From positions 613,867-677,866 of the forward strand of contig NZ_JFHL01000002.1 in assembly GCF_003664995.1 (NCBI RefSeq): a DNA stretch of 64,000 nucleotides, read 5' to 3'. Made by a program: the position numbers and the translations under genes. How positions within the stretch are numbered: the stretch's first letter is position 1; every line of letters starts with the position of its first letter. Source of the DNA: Mesotoga sp. BH458_6_3_2_1. Its GTDB lineage: Bacteria > Thermotogota > Thermotogae > Petrotogales > Kosmotogaceae. Under the pieces are notes generated by a model. That model was not told the origin of the DNA. It searched no databases and saw nothing but the letters and a program-made list of their open reading frames with translations. Positions 28,032 through 37,925 of this stretch are shown here, piece after piece.

Positions 28032-28401
28032 TACTCAACCTCCTAAGGACAAGAAATGTTATGAAAAAGGGAATAAGGACTCCAAAGCCCGTGCCCGCGA
28101 AAAAGACTCCTGCAAGACCCAGCAAAGCCGATGTGAGAGTGCCGAAACTCGGTGTCCTGTAGCGGCCGTGGATCGCCATCGTGGAAAAGGTAACGATAAC
28201 TGCAAGGGCAACAACCATACTGATCCCGGAAAGAGCCATCCCGACTATCCAGGACAGGAGCAGAGCAAGTGATAGGGCGAAGGGGATGTTTCTCGTCGGA
28301 AGAAAGACGAGCAACGTGAGATAAGCCGGGTACAGAGGAATCAGATCTCCGAATCCAAGATCCAGGTAAAGGGCCGGAATTATTAGCAGAAGCCAGATCA
28401 T
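28021..28401 (-). CDS. mreD: Rod shape-determining protein MreD (short)
   Basis: A 126-residue hydrophobic protein with about four membrane helices, placed exactly between mreC and mrdA. It is shorter than most MreD proteins (about 160-170), and similarity is mainly topology and position. ATG 28401 overlaps the mreC stop as ATGA; a GTG at 28410 is possible but poorly placed relative to the GGAG site. Confidence 0.82.
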   Translation of the reverse strand: MIWLLLIIPALYLDLGFGDLIPLYPAYLTLLVFLPTRNIPFALSLALLLSWIVGMALSGISMVVALAVIVTFSTMAIHGRYRTPSFGTLTSALLGLAGVFFAGTGFGVLIPFFITFLVLRRLSIED

Positions 28402-29096
28402 TCCTGCCACTCCAGATAGATGAAGTAGTCGCCAAACACATTGGGAGGCTTCACAAGATAATCGCTTCCGTGTGGGCCGGAGATTTCACCGATCAGATCA
28501 AGGTTCATGGCCTTGTAGTAGCCATATCCCGGAACGGTTGTGGCTATTCTCACAGGATCGCCTTCGGCCAGATAGTAGGGATCGAAAGTCGAAAAATACA
28601 GTCTGCCGGCGCTAGAGTAGACGGCCCCTTCGATAACCTTTCCCTCTCTATCGACCGAGGCTGAAATCCTGACTCCGGGAGACGTCAAGGGTGAAACAAT
28701 AAGGTAACCTTCATTCGAGCTCTTCACTATGCCATAGATTGTTGACGAAAAAATCGAGGCAACGGGAATACCCTGGGACGCTCTCCTGTCAGTAGTCATG
28801 ATTGCCATATTATTTCTCTCGAAGCTGAAGAAGGCGACTCTCATGGGTACAGGAAATTCAAACCTGTCAGCGAAAGAATCTGCGTATCTATTGAGATCCC
28901 TGATGACCCTATCGATGCTCCTTGTTTGGAAGACGGCTCTAAAGAAGTTTTCAATATCTACCCTTACGTTTATCAATGGTAAGGCGGCATCATCAAATAA
29001 TTCGGATGCCCTTCTATTCATTCCAGTTACTTCCAGCAATGATAATAGGATAAGAAAAATCATTAGGATTACTACCGCCGCTTCAGCGAACTTCAC
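28398..29096 (-). CDS. mreC: Rod shape-determining protein MreC
   Basis: A 232-residue MreC-type protein: an N-terminal membrane helix (residues 5-23), a short helical stretch and the double beta-barrel extracytoplasmic part with GYLIVSPLTSPGVRISASV and the GEISGPHGSDYLVKPP end. It links MreB to the periplasmic elongation enzymes. At 232 residues it is on the short side and has little coiled coil. It follows mreB with a 15-base gap. Confidence 0.87.
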   Translation of the reverse strand: MKFAEAAVVILMIFLILLSLLEVTGMNRRASELFDDAALPLINVRVDIENFFRAVFQTRSIDRVIRDLNRYADSFADRFEFPVPMRVAFFSFERNNMAIMTTDRRASQGIPVASIFSSTIYGIVKSSNEGYLIVSPLTSPGVRISASVDREGKVIEGAVYSSAGRLYFSTFDPYYLAEGDPVRIATTVPGYGYYKAMNLDLIGEISGPHGSDYLVKPPNVFGDYFIYLEWQE

Positions 29097-29111
29097 CTGA
29101 GAAGTCTCTCC

Positions 29112-30131
29112 CTATCTCAAGTTGCCTTTTTCAAGTCTTTCAAGTATAGAAACTCTCTCCAAAACCTGACCGGCTCCTCTAGCTACACAGGTTAAGGGAT
29201 CGTCGGCGATCACAACCGTAATACCGGTTTCTCTCTGAATCAATTCCTGCATCCCATTGAGGAGAGAACCTCCGCCGGCGATGACTATGCCGCTTTGAAC
29301 GATATCCGAAATAAGTTCGGGAGGTGTGTTCTCCACCGTTAGCTTAACAGCTTCTACGATTCTAGCAACAGGTTCTACAATCGCTTCACGAACCTCGGCG
29401 CCCGAGACAGATATCTTTCTCGGCAGTCCCGAATTGAGGTCAAGCCCCACAATCTCAGCGTAAGAGCTATCGGCCTCCTCCGTTTCAACGACGTTTCCTA
29501 TCTCCATTTTGATTCGCTCCGCCGTCTTTTCACCTATCATGAGTCTATATTTCTCTTTGATGTACTGGACGATATAGTCATCCATTTCATCTCCGCCGAC
29601 TCTTATTGACTGACTCAAGACTATGCTTCCTAGAGAGATCACTGCTATCTCAGTTGTTCCTCCGCCGATGTCAACTATCATATTGCCGGTCGGTTCTTCA
29701 ACATTCAGACCGGCGCCTATTGAACTTGCCATCGGTTCTTCGATGAGAAATACCTTTTTTGCTCCGGCTTCCATTCCTGCATCGACAATTGCCTTTCTTT
29801 CAACTTCCGTCGCTCCCGAAGGCACTCCGATGACTATTCTCGGCTTGACAAAGCTCCGCCTTCCAGTCGCTCTACCCATGAAATACTTCAGCATGGCGAG
29901 CGCAATATCATAGTCTGCAATAACTCCATCCTTCAGCGGGCGAGTAGCAACGATACTGGCCGGTGTTTTTCCAACCATTCTCTTTGCCTCCAGGCCAACC
30001 TGAAGGATCTTTCCGGAATTCACATCAATCGCAACAACTGAGGGTTCATTAGTCACTACGCCCTGGCCTTTCACATAGACCAGAGTGTTGGCAGTTCCCA
30101 AATCAATACCCATGTCTTGCCTTAAGAACAT
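29112..30131 (-). CDS. mreB: Rod shape-determining actin-like protein MreB
   Basis: A 339-residue bacterial actin. The phosphate loop [15 protein letters not shown] lies at residues 8-22, the second phosphate motif is [15 protein letters not shown], and the adenosine motif is [12 protein letters not shown]. It forms membrane-bound filaments directing lateral wall growth. ATG 30131 has AGGAGG 7 bases upstream. First gene of mreBCD-mrdA. Confidence 0.97.
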   Translation of the reverse strand: MFLRQDMGIDLGTANTLVYVKGQGVVTNEPSVVAIDVNSGKILQVGLEAKRMVGKTPASIVATRPLKDGVIADYDIALAMLKYFMGRATGRRSFVKPRIVIGVPSGATEVERKAIVDAGMEAGAKKVFLIEEPMASSIGAGLNVEEPTGNMIVDIGGGTTEIAVISLGSIVLSQSIRVGGDEMDDYIVQYIKEKYRLMIGEKTAERIKMEIGNVVETEEADSSYAEIVGLDLNSGLPRKISVSGAEVREAIVEPVARIVEAVKLTVENTPPELISDIVQSGIVIAGGGSLLNGMQELIQRETGITVVIADDPLTCVARGAGQVLERVSILERLEKGNLR

Positions 30132-30420
30132 TCGAAGGCCTCCTGTCAGGGAAAGTCTTTACTCCTAATTCTACCATCAGGATGCGACCGAATGACGAAG
30201 AGTGTGGAAAATCAACACAGTTGTCAAATGAGCCTCTGGAAATGGTATTACACAAGTTTGACTCTTCCTTAATCAAAGTGATAGAATCATTTGGCCTCAT
30301 TGCTCGGATAGTCCGGCTCTTGATGGCATTGGATGACTGAAGACAAGGAGTAGGATTGAATAAACAGTGGTGCGTTCGAGATCGATGAAGCAATTGTGCT
30401 GATAATTCGGAGGTGTAGAA
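30132..30420. other. Divergent intergenic region mreB/speE
   Basis: This 289-base gap holds no credible gene. It contains a promoter candidate for speE (separate entry). A TAGAAT at 30168-30173 on the minus strand could be the mreB -10, but it has no good -35. About 130 bases separate the speE promoter from its start, so a long 5' leader is possible; I saw no riboswitch-like fold by eye. Confidence 0.5.
30258..30287 (+). promoter_or_regulatory. Candidate promoter of speE
   Basis: TTGACT (30258-30263), an 18-base spacer and TAGAAT (30282-30287). Each hexamer differs from consensus at one position. Confidence 0.6.
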
Positions 30421-31296
30421 ATGGAAGATAGAGAGCTGAGAACACTGAATCATCTTATGTACATGGAGTATTACACAGGAGGAAACGCAGGACTCTTCAT
30501 GAAAATGAAGCGACTCGTCTATTCATTTCAGAGCCCATTTCAGAGGATAGATATTTTCGAGCATCCCGAGTTCGGTATGGTTCTTGTTCTGGACGGCATA
30601 ACGATGTTCACTGAAGCCGATGAATTCATGTATCACGAGATGCTGGTTCACGTACCGCTCTTCACTCACCCCGATCCGAAGCGGGTGTTGATAATCGGAG
30701 GAGGCGACGGGGGAAGTCTTAGGGAAGTTCTTAAACACCCCTCGGTCGAAGAAGCGATTCTCTGTGAAGTGGATCCCTATGTAATCGATGCGGCTAAACT
30801 TCACCTGAAGGAAATGTCTGTCGAACTGGACAACCCGAAGGCATCGATCATAAATGAAAACGGTGCCGACTTTGTCAGGAAGAACAAGGATTACTTCGAC
30901 GTAATTATTGTCGATTCTACCGATCCGACGGCCGGTGAAGGGGGTCATCTCTTCACCAAAGAGTTCTATTCGAATTGTTACAAGGCTCTGAGAAAAGATG
31001 GGATCTTCTGTGCCGAAACCGAGGATCCTTTCTACGACAAGGGATGGGTGGCTATTGCCTACAATAGAATTTCCTCGGTCTTCCCTGTTTCGAAGATGTA
31101 CACCAGCTTCATGACTACTTATCCTTCAGGAATGTGGACCTATACCATCGGTTCGAAAGAGGTCGATCCGCTGAAGGATTACGATGAAGAAAGAGTGCTT
31201 GATTTCGGGGCGCCTCTGAGGTACTACAATACTGAGATTCACAGGGCCTCGTTTGCTCTCCCAACGTTTTTGAAAGAGCTCACCGGCCAGTTTTGA
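30421..31296 (+). CDS. speE: Polyamine aminopropyltransferase (spermidine synthase)
   Basis: A 291-residue SpeE that transfers an aminopropyl group from decarboxylated SAM to putrescine or a longer amine. Landmarks are the VLDGITMFTEADEFMYHEM box, the nucleotide-binding VLIIGGGDGGSLREVLKH, EVDPYVIDAAK and the catalytic DSTDPTAGEGG segment. ATG 30421 follows GGAGGTG. In thermophile lineages such enzymes can accept agmatine or longer amines; the sequence alone does not tell. It appears to be a single-gene transcript or the first gene of the large (+) run. Confidence 0.94.
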   Translation: MEDRELRTLNHLMYMEYYTGGNAGLFMKMKRLVYSFQSPFQRIDIFEHPEFGMVLVLDGITMFTEADEFMYHEMLVHVPLFTHPDPKRVLIIGGGDGGSLREVLKHPSVEEAILCEVDPYVIDAAKLHLKEMSVELDNPKASIINENGADFVRKNKDYFDVIIVDSTDPTAGEGGHLFTKEFYSNCYKALRKDGIFCAETEDPFYDKGWVAIAYNRISSVFPVSKMYTSFMTTYPSGMWTYTIGSKEVDPLKDYDEERVLDFGAPLRYYNTEIHRASFALPTFLKELTGQF

Positions 31297-31465
31297 CGTT
31301 GGGGCGAATGATTTCGCTTTCATGATAGACTAAACTAGATTTTCCGAAGTTGAGAGGACTCATCCAGCATTCTTTCTGGAGATGTTCTCATTCCTTTCTG
31401 TTTAATTCAACTTGCTTAACCTGCGCCGTGATAGAATCATCCTTGATCGGCAGGAGGGAGTTCTA

Positions 31466-33277
31466 ATGTATAACAGAGATCGCATAAGGAACATATCGAT
31501 AATTGCTCACATCGACCATGGGAAGACAACTCTCGTGGATCGGCTACTGGATATAACCGATACCGTAGACAGGAGACACAAGCAGGATCAGTTCATGGAC
31601 TCGATGGATATCGAGCGGGAAAGAGGGATAACGATCAAATCGAAGTCCGTCAAGCTGAATTATCTTGCAGAAGACGGTCTTACTTACGAAATCAATATTA
31701 TAGATACGCCGGGCCATGTCGACTTCAACTACGAAGTATCGAGAAGCCTTGCGGCTTGCGAGGGTGCGATACTTCTTGTGGATGCCTCTCAGGGAGTCGA
31801 GGCTCAGACGGTGGGGAACACATATCTCGCCATAGAGAACGATCTGGAGCTTATCCCCGTTCTTAACAAGATTGACATTCCGAATGCAAACATCGAGGAG
31901 ACTCTGGCAGAAATCGTCGATTTGATCGGCTATACACCTGAAGACTGTCTTCAGGCCAGCGCGAAGACTGGCCAGGGTGTAAAAGAGATTCTGGAATCGG
32001 TGGTGCGCAAGGTTTCGGCTCCTTCGGGAACATTGGAGGCCCCTCTCAAGGCCTTGATTTTCGACGCGATCTACGACAAGTACAGGGGAGTCGTGGTCCA
32101 CGTAAGAATCTTTGACGGGAGTGTCAAAGAGGGTGACAAGATACAGATGATGGCCTCCGGTGAAACCTTCGAAGTTGTTGAAGTGGGATACTTCCTTCCT
32201 CAAATGGAAAAGACCGATTCTCTCGATGCAGGTGAGGTGGGCTACATCGTTGCAGTTATAAAGGACGTATCGAGCGCGAAGATCGGCGACACTATCACCT
32301 CTGCAAATAATCCGACCGGTGAAGCTCTTCCTGGGTACAAAGAGGCGAAGCCGATGGTCTACGCAGGAATGTTTCCGGGGATGCCAGAGTACTACGACGA
32401 ACTGAGAAAGGCGCTCGACAAGTTCAAATTGAACGACGCCGCACTGGTTTTCGAGCCTGAAAACTCTCCGGCGTTGGGCTTTGGCTTCAGGGTGGGTTTT
32501 CTCGGCCTGCTTCATATGGATGTCGTAAGGGAGAGGCTTGAAAGAGAGTTTGAAATAGCCTGTATTTTAACGGCTCCAAACGTCGTCTACAGAGTGACGT
32601 CTCAGAACGGAGAAATAATCGAGATAACAAATCCCGCAAGTTTTCCTGAGCCCGGAGAGTTCTCTAAAGTCGAGGAACCCTTCGTCGACCTCTCGATCAT
32701 CACTCCTTCGGAATATATGGGGAACTTAATAGGCTTCATCACTTCCGAGAAGAGAGGAGACTTCAAGGCGGTCGAAAATGCCGGAAAGAACCGTGTCGTA
32801 ATGCGTTTTGAGGCGCCCTTGTCAGAGATAATGTTTGATTTCTTTGACAGGATGAAGGCCATTTCTCGAGGGTATGCCTCCATGGATTACGAAATACTTG
32901 GTTACCGTGAATCGGATCTTGTGAAAGTCACTATTCTTGTCAACAAGGAGACCGTCGATTCGCTTTCTTTCATCGTTCATGTGGACAAGGAGTATCAAGT
33001 TGCAAAGAAAGTAGTTGACAAGTTGAGCGAACTGATCCCTCCGCATCAGTTCCAGATTCCCATACAGGCAAAATCGAGAGGACGGATAATCGCGAGAAGC
33101 GACATAAAGGCCCTCCGTAAAGACGTTTTGGCGAAGTGCTATGGCGGAGATGTGACGAGAAAGATGAAGCTCCTGGAGAATCAGAAAGAGGGAAAGAAGA
33201 GAATGCGGGAGATCGGTCAGGTAACGATTCCGCAGAACGCCTTCCTGGCAATTCTTAGAATTGGCGAAGAAGAATGA
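31466..33277 (+). CDS. lepA: Elongation factor 4 (LepA)
   Basis: A 603-residue translational GTPase of the LepA/EF4 family. G1 is AHIDHGKT, G3 is DTPGHVDF and G4 is NKID. The LepA-specific C-terminal domain is present (RGRIIARSDIKALRKDVLAKCYGGD region). ATG 31466 has GGAGG 8 bases upstream; the frame is open to a TTG at 31412, which lacks a site. It is followed closely by nfo, pyrG and folP. EF4 acts on stalled or initiating ribosomes. Confidence 0.96.
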   Translation: MYNRDRIRNISIIAHIDHGKTTLVDRLLDITDTVDRRHKQDQFMDSMDIERERGITIKSKSVKLNYLAEDGLTYEINIIDTPGHVDFNYEVSRSLAACEGAILLVDASQGVEAQTVGNTYLAIENDLELIPVLNKIDIPNANIEETLAEIVDLIGYTPEDCLQASAKTGQGVKEILESVVRKVSAPSGTLEAPLKALIFDAIYDKYRGVVVHVRIFDGSVKEGDKIQMMASGETFEVVEVGYFLPQMEKTDSLDAGEVGYIVAVIKDVSSAKIGDTITSANNPTGEALPGYKEAKPMVYAGMFPGMPEYYDELRKALDKFKLNDAALVFEPENSPALGFGFRVGFLGLLHMDVVRERLEREFEIACILTAPNVVYRVTSQNGEIIEITNPASFPEPGEFSKVEEPFVDLSIITPSEYMGNLIGFITSEKRGDFKAVENAGKNRVVMRFEAPLSEIMFDFFDRMKAISRGYASMDYEILGYRESDLVKVTILVNKETVDSLSFIVHVDKEYQVAKKVVDKLSELIPPHQFQIPIQAKSRGRIIARSDIKALRKDVLAKCYGGDVTRKMKLLENQKEGKKRMREIGQVTIPQNAFLAILRIGEEE

Positions 33278-33289
33278 TGGGGTGAAGCG

Positions 33290-34141
33290 ATGATAAGACT
33301 TGGAGCACACATGTCGACCTCAAAGGGCTTTGACAAAGTCCCTAAAGACACGGTGGCAATCGGCGGAAACACCTTTCAGATTTTCCCACACAGTCCGAGG
33401 ATGTGGAGAGCCTCACTTCCAAAGGAGGAGATGGCATCCAGCTTCATCGATGAGATGAAAGAGAAATCGCTTGATCCTTTCGATTGCATGGTTCATTCCG
33501 GTTACCTGGTGAACATCGCCTCTCCCAACGAAGAGGTCTGGGAAAAATCCGTGAACCTTCTTTCCCTTGAGATGAAGATCACCGCCGCTTTGGGTCTGAA
33601 GTATCTGAACTTCCATCCCGGAAGCCATCTTGGTGACGGGCTGCAGGAAGGAGTAGAGAGAATACTGAAAGGGCTTGAAATGGTGCTTGGTGAGAATCAG
33701 GAAAACGATGTGATTCTTCTTCTCGAGAATGTGGCGGCGAAAGGGAATCACATAGGGAGTAGTTTTGACGAGCTGGAAATGATAATCGAGGGTTCGGCGC
33801 AACCTGAAAGGATCGGAATAACTTACGATACCTGTCACGGTTTTGATTCCGGTTTCGAGATAAGAACCAATGAAGGAGTGCTGAAGCTCATCGATGAAAT
33901 AGATTCTAAGGTTGGCTATGAAAAGTTGATGATGATACATCTTAACGACAGTAAATTTCCACTCGGCGCCGCAAAGGATCGGCACGAAATGATAGGTAAG
34001 GGTTACATCGGCAAGGAGGACGGATTCAGAGTGTTTCTCTCAAATGAAAGAATCCAGGAAAAGCCATGGTTGCTGGAGACACCGGGAGACGACGCGGATC
34101 ATGCTTTGGAGATAAAGTACATTAGAGAACTTCTCGGATAG
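33290..34141 (+). CDS. nfo: Endonuclease IV
   Basis: A 283-residue AP endonuclease of the Nfo/TIM-barrel type that cuts 5' of abasic sites in DNA. Metal-binding motifs are GAHMS, the NFHPGSH segment, YDTCHGFDSG, HLNDSKFPLG with DRHEMIGKG, and the final LLETPGDD. All signature residues are in place. It lies 12 bases after lepA and 16 before pyrG in the same operon. Confidence 0.95.
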   Translation: MIRLGAHMSTSKGFDKVPKDTVAIGGNTFQIFPHSPRMWRASLPKEEMASSFIDEMKEKSLDPFDCMVHSGYLVNIASPNEEVWEKSVNLLSLEMKITAALGLKYLNFHPGSHLGDGLQEGVERILKGLEMVLGENQENDVILLLENVAAKGNHIGSSFDELEMIIEGSAQPERIGITYDTCHGFDSGFEIRTNEGVLKLIDEIDSKVGYEKLMMIHLNDSKFPLGAAKDRHEMIGKGYIGKEDGFRVFLSNERIQEKPWLLETPGDDADHALEIKYIRELLG

Positions 34142-34157
34142 TGGAGGACAACGAGCG

Positions 34158-35741
34158 ATGAAGAAGAAGTACGTAGTTGTAACTGGAGGCGTAATCAGCG
34201 GGATTGGTAAGGGGATCCTCTCAGCCTCAATAGCGAGGGTTATGAAGGAATGCGGAGTCGAGGTGAACACTCTTAAGATAGATCCGTATCTGAATCTAGA
34301 TGCCGGAACTATGAACCCGAACCAGCATGGAGAAGTGTTCGTTACCGAAGACGGATACGAAGCCGATCTCGACCTCGGTCATTACGAGAGGTTTCTCGGG
34401 AAGGACATGAGAAGAGAGAACAACATGACCGCAGGCCAGGTCTTCAAGTCGATTATTGACAAGGAGAGAAAGGGTGACTATCTGGGAGCCACAGTGCAGA
34501 TGGTACCTCACGTCACGGATGAGATAAAGTCGAGGATCAGGAAAGTCCCTGGAGACCTTATAATGATAGAAATAGGCGGTACCGTCGGGGACATCGAAGG
34601 CGAGATATTTCTTGAAGCGGTCCGTGAACTTTGGGTCGAAGAGGGCCCTGAAAACTTCTTGTTCATCCATGTGACCTACGTTCCATATCTGCGGGTCACT
34701 AATGAGTTCAAGACGAAGCCTACACAACAATCCGTTCAGCTGCTGAGAAGAATCGGTATCCAGCCTCAGATGATTGCCGTCAGATCGGAACTGCCGATTG
34801 AGGAGAACGAGCTCGGCAAGATCGCACTTTTCGGCGGTCTCGATAGACAGATGGTCTATAACCTTCCCGACTCCGAAAACGTATACGATGTTCCACGAAT
34901 CGTATATTCATACGGGATTCACAGAAAGATTGCCGCATGGCTAAATCTCGAAATTGAGGAGCGTTTCGACTGGAATTATCCCAGAACCTTCGTTCCGACC
35001 AGAATAGTCATAGTGGGAAAATATCTTGGGACTGACGACGCCTATAAGAGCATTTCGGAAAGCATTACGCTTTGCGGCGCCAGCAAGCCCGACGTCATTG
35101 ACTCGCAGTGCTTCGAAGAGATGACTGAAGAGCAGATAAAAAACGAGCTTTGTAAATACGACGGAATCATCATCCCTGGTGGTTTCGGCAAGCGAGGCAT
35201 TGAAGGAAAGTTAGCTGTAATTAAGGCGGCAAGAGAGGAAGACATCCCTATCCTCGGTATCTGTCTGGGAATGCAGCTGATGGTTATCGAGTTTGCAAGA
35301 AACGTACTCCATTACGAAAACGCCAACTCAACGGAATTCGATCCTTTGACCCCATACCCGGTAATCGACATGATGGAAGAGCAGAAGGCAATTATGAAGC
35401 TCGGAGGTACAATGAGGCTTGGGGCGCAGGAGACTCCGATTGAAGAAGGTACGGTACTGATGGATGCATACAATGAGAAGTTAGCTTTCGAGAGGCACAG
35501 ACATAGATACGAAGTCAATCTGGAGCGCTTCCCCGACCTCTTCAGAAATCCGGGAGAAAAGGATGAAAATAGACTGACGATCTCCTCTTTGGCGACCTTT
35601 GTTGAAGCAATAGAGCTGCCGGAGAAGCGATTCTTCCTCGGAATTCAATATCACCCGGAATTCCGGTCTAAGGTCGGCAATCCAAATCCGGTCTTCGAGC
35701 TCTTCGTCAAACGAGTCAGAGAGAAGAGAAGGAATCAATAG
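34158..35741 (+). CDS. pyrG: CTP synthase
   Basis: A 527-residue CTP synthase converting UTP to CTP with glutamine or ammonia. The synthetase domain starts KYVVVTGGVISGIGKG. The glutamine amidotransferase domain carries GICLGMQ, whose Cys (about residue 369) is the nucleophile, and a C-terminal QYHPEF with the catalytic His/Glu. Length is typical. It shares one base with the folP start. Confidence 0.96.
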   Translation: MKKKYVVVTGGVISGIGKGILSASIARVMKECGVEVNTLKIDPYLNLDAGTMNPNQHGEVFVTEDGYEADLDLGHYERFLGKDMRRENNMTAGQVFKSIIDKERKGDYLGATVQMVPHVTDEIKSRIRKVPGDLIMIEIGGTVGDIEGEIFLEAVRELWVEEGPENFLFIHVTYVPYLRVTNEFKTKPTQQSVQLLRRIGIQPQMIAVRSELPIEENELGKIALFGGLDRQMVYNLPDSENVYDVPRIVYSYGIHRKIAAWLNLEIEERFDWNYPRTFVPTRIVIVGKYLGTDDAYKSISESITLCGASKPDVIDSQCFEEMTEEQIKNELCKYDGIIIPGGFGKRGIEGKLAVIKAAREEDIPILGICLGMQLMVIEFARNVLHYENANSTEFDPLTPYPVIDMMEEQKAIMKLGGTMRLGAQETPIEEGTVLMDAYNEKLAFERHRHRYEVNLERFPDLFRNPGEKDENRLTISSLATFVEAIELPEKRFFLGIQYHPEFRSKVGNPNPVFELFVKRVREKRRNQ

Positions 35742-36586
35742 TGGTCTTCAGTAGCGGTAGGGTGCTTGATCTCTCCGAACCGGTCATCATGGGGATAGTC
35801 AATGCGACTCCCGACTCCTTCTTTCCTGAAAGCAGATTCGGCGACACTACCGCGGCCCTCAATGCTGCGATCAGAATGCTTGAAAGCGGGGCAGCGATCG
35901 TCGATGTCGGCGGTGAATCCTCGAGACCGGGGGCCGAAAAGATCTCGGTGGAAGAGGAGATCGCCAGAGTTGTTCCCGTAATAAAGCAAGTACGAGAAAA
36001 GAAGCCCCAGGCCGTTATCTCGATCGACACCTGCAACAGTGTGACCGCTGGAGCGGCCCTCGCGGCCGGTGCAGATATCGTCAACGACATTACCGGACTC
36101 AGGTCGGGAGAAATGGTTGAAGTTGTTTCACAAAGCGATGCGGCGGTTATCATAATGCACATGAGAGGAGACCCTTCGACGATGAGTCAGATGACAGATT
36201 ACGTCGATGTAGTCGAGGAGGTCTCGTCCTGGCTCGTCGAAAGAGCGCAGAGGGCTATCGAATCAGGAATAAGGAGAGACAGAATAATTCTCGACCCCGG
36301 GATAGGTTTCGCCAAAACGGCGGAGCAGAGCATTGAAATGCTTAGAAACGTCGACCGCTTCTTGCAACTGGGCTTTCCCCTGCTGGTTGGCCATTCCAGA
36401 AAGAGTTTCATCGCGAAGCTCACGGGTAGCCCTGTTGAAAATAGGCTGGAAGAAACCCTCTCGATTTCGACTTATCTGTACCTTAAAGGAGTGGACATAA
36501 TTCGCGTCCACGATGTTCAGGAGCACAGTCGAATCTTTGGTATACTTAAGATACTAAACCCATACGGAGAAAATGGGAGGGAATGA
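35741..36586 (+). CDS. folP: Dihydropteroate synthase
   Basis: A 281-residue DHPS that condenses the pterin diphosphate with p-aminobenzoate in folate synthesis. GIVNATPDSFFPESR, DVGGESSRPGA, SIDTCNS, DPGIGFAK and GHSRKSFI are all present. The GTG start overlaps the pyrG stop by one base. The malF-type gene begins directly behind its stop. No other folate gene is in the window. Confidence 0.95.
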   Translation: MVFSSGRVLDLSEPVIMGIVNATPDSFFPESRFGDTTAALNAAIRMLESGAAIVDVGGESSRPGAEKISVEEEIARVVPVIKQVREKKPQAVISIDTCNSVTAGAALAAGADIVNDITGLRSGEMVEVVSQSDAAVIIMHMRGDPSTMSQMTDYVDVVEEVSSWLVERAQRAIESGIRRDRIILDPGIGFAKTAEQSIEMLRNVDRFLQLGFPLLVGHSRKSFIAKLTGSPVENRLEETLSISTYLYLKGVDIIRVHDVQEHSRIFGILKILNPYGENGRE

Positions 36587-36587
36587 T

Positions 36588-37916
36588 TTGCCCTACAGCA
36601 GGCGCTCGAAGAAGTACTGGAAGGAAACCTGGCAAGCATATCTTTTCCTGCTGCCTTCGATTGCAATCTTAGGTGTCTTTGTTTTCTGGCCCATCGGATT
36701 TTCACTTGTACTCAGCTTTTTCAAATGGGATTACACTTCGACAACCCGTTACTTCATCGGTTTCGATAACTATAAGGAGCTCTTCAGACTCACATATCCG
36801 GTTTCGCTGAGCTTCGTTAATTCGTTGATAAACACTGCCGTCTACATTGTGGTCGTTCTCGTAATTGTTCAGGCTCTGTACCATCTTTTCGGTCTGCTGA
36901 GCAAGTACGACAAGACCGAAAAGAGTCATGCTCTTCTGTATGCGATCTATTTTGCGGCCGTCGCAGGTTTTGTTTTGCTTCGCAATTCCTCGCCTGATTT
37001 AACGGCGGCAGGTCTGTTTGCCGGTCTGGGGTTGATGGGTTTCGGGCTTTTCATACTGATGCGCAGGAGAGGCAGTCTTCAGTGGAAGAAAATGAAGTCG
37101 AGTCAGTGGTCGACTCTGCTCTTGATCGCGGCCGTCTATTACGCCTTTGCATATCTGATTTTGAGTCAGAGCGCGGATTTTGTGCAGTACTTCACGCTCG
37201 CCAAAGAAAGTTCAGACTTCCTTAAATCGATCTACAACACGGTTTATTACGTTCTTCTGTCCGTTCCGACGCAAATAGTGCTGGCGCTGATCATAGCGAT
37301 GCTTCTGAACAAGAACATCAAGATGCGCTCTCTATTCAGGACTGCGTACTTCATACCCTTTGTTACATCGGTGGTTGCCGTTTCACTGGTATGGCAGTGG
37401 ATGTTCAACGACCAGTTTGGATTGCTCAACTACATTCTCTCGATCTTCAACTTGCCTAGAATCGCCTGGCTTAAAGAAGAGGTGTGGACGATTCCTACGA
37501 TAGCCATAGTCTCTGTATGGCAGCACGTTGGATACACCACCGTAATCTTTCTCGCCGGCCTTCAGAATATAGACAGATCATATTACGAAGCGGCCGATGT
37601 AGATGGCGCAAGCGGCTGGCAGAAATTCAAGTTCATCACCTGGCCGCTGCTTTCGGGCACGACCTTCTTCATAATGATAATTACGATGATTGGTTCGTTC
37701 AAGGTTTTCTCTCAGATCTTCATTCTTTACCAGGGTCTTCCCGGACCGGTCAACAAGAGCGGACTGACACTGGTCTATTACGTATTTGACGCCTTCTACA
37801 ATCAGCAGAGAATGGGAGTGGCTAGTGCTGCCGCATACGTTCTCTTCATGATAATTCTGGTCTTGACAATGGTGCAGTTATATGTGGGCAAGAAGCGTGT
37901 CCACTATGAGGGTTGA
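36588..37916 (+). CDS. Sugar ABC transporter permease, MalF type
   Basis: A 442-residue inner-membrane permease of the binding-protein-dependent type. The EAA loop that docks the ATPase is YYEAADVDGASGWQKF. It is longer than usual (about 290-300) because about 130 residues with roughly four extra hydrophobic segments (residues 90-205) lie between the first helix and the transport core. I chose TTG 36588, 7 bases after GGGAGG; the ATG at 36573 is part of that site. It begins right after the folP stop and pairs with the MalG-type gene 9 bases on. No binding protein is nearby. Confidence 0.9.
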   Translation: MPYSRRSKKYWKETWQAYLFLLPSIAILGVFVFWPIGFSLVLSFFKWDYTSTTRYFIGFDNYKELFRLTYPVSLSFVNSLINTAVYIVVVLVIVQALYHLFGLLSKYDKTEKSHALLYAIYFAAVAGFVLLRNSSPDLTAAGLFAGLGLMGFGLFILMRRRGSLQWKKMKSSQWSTLLLIAAVYYAFAYLILSQSADFVQYFTLAKESSDFLKSIYNTVYYVLLSVPTQIVLALIIAMLLNKNIKMRSLFRTAYFIPFVTSVVAVSLVWQWMFNDQFGLLNYILSIFNLPRIAWLKEEVWTIPTIAIVSVWQHVGYTTVIFLAGLQNIDRSYYEAADVDGASGWQKFKFITWPLLSGTTFFIMIITMIGSFKVFSQIFILYQGLPGPVNKSGLTLVYYVFDAFYNQQRMGVASAAAYVLFMIILVLTMVQLYVGKKRVHYEG

Positions 37917-37925
37917 GGTGTTCAG

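Noticed and set aside
31363..31380. Stem CCAG/CTGG upstream of lepA as a terminator for speE
   Set aside because: Only four base pairs and no T-run; too weak to call.
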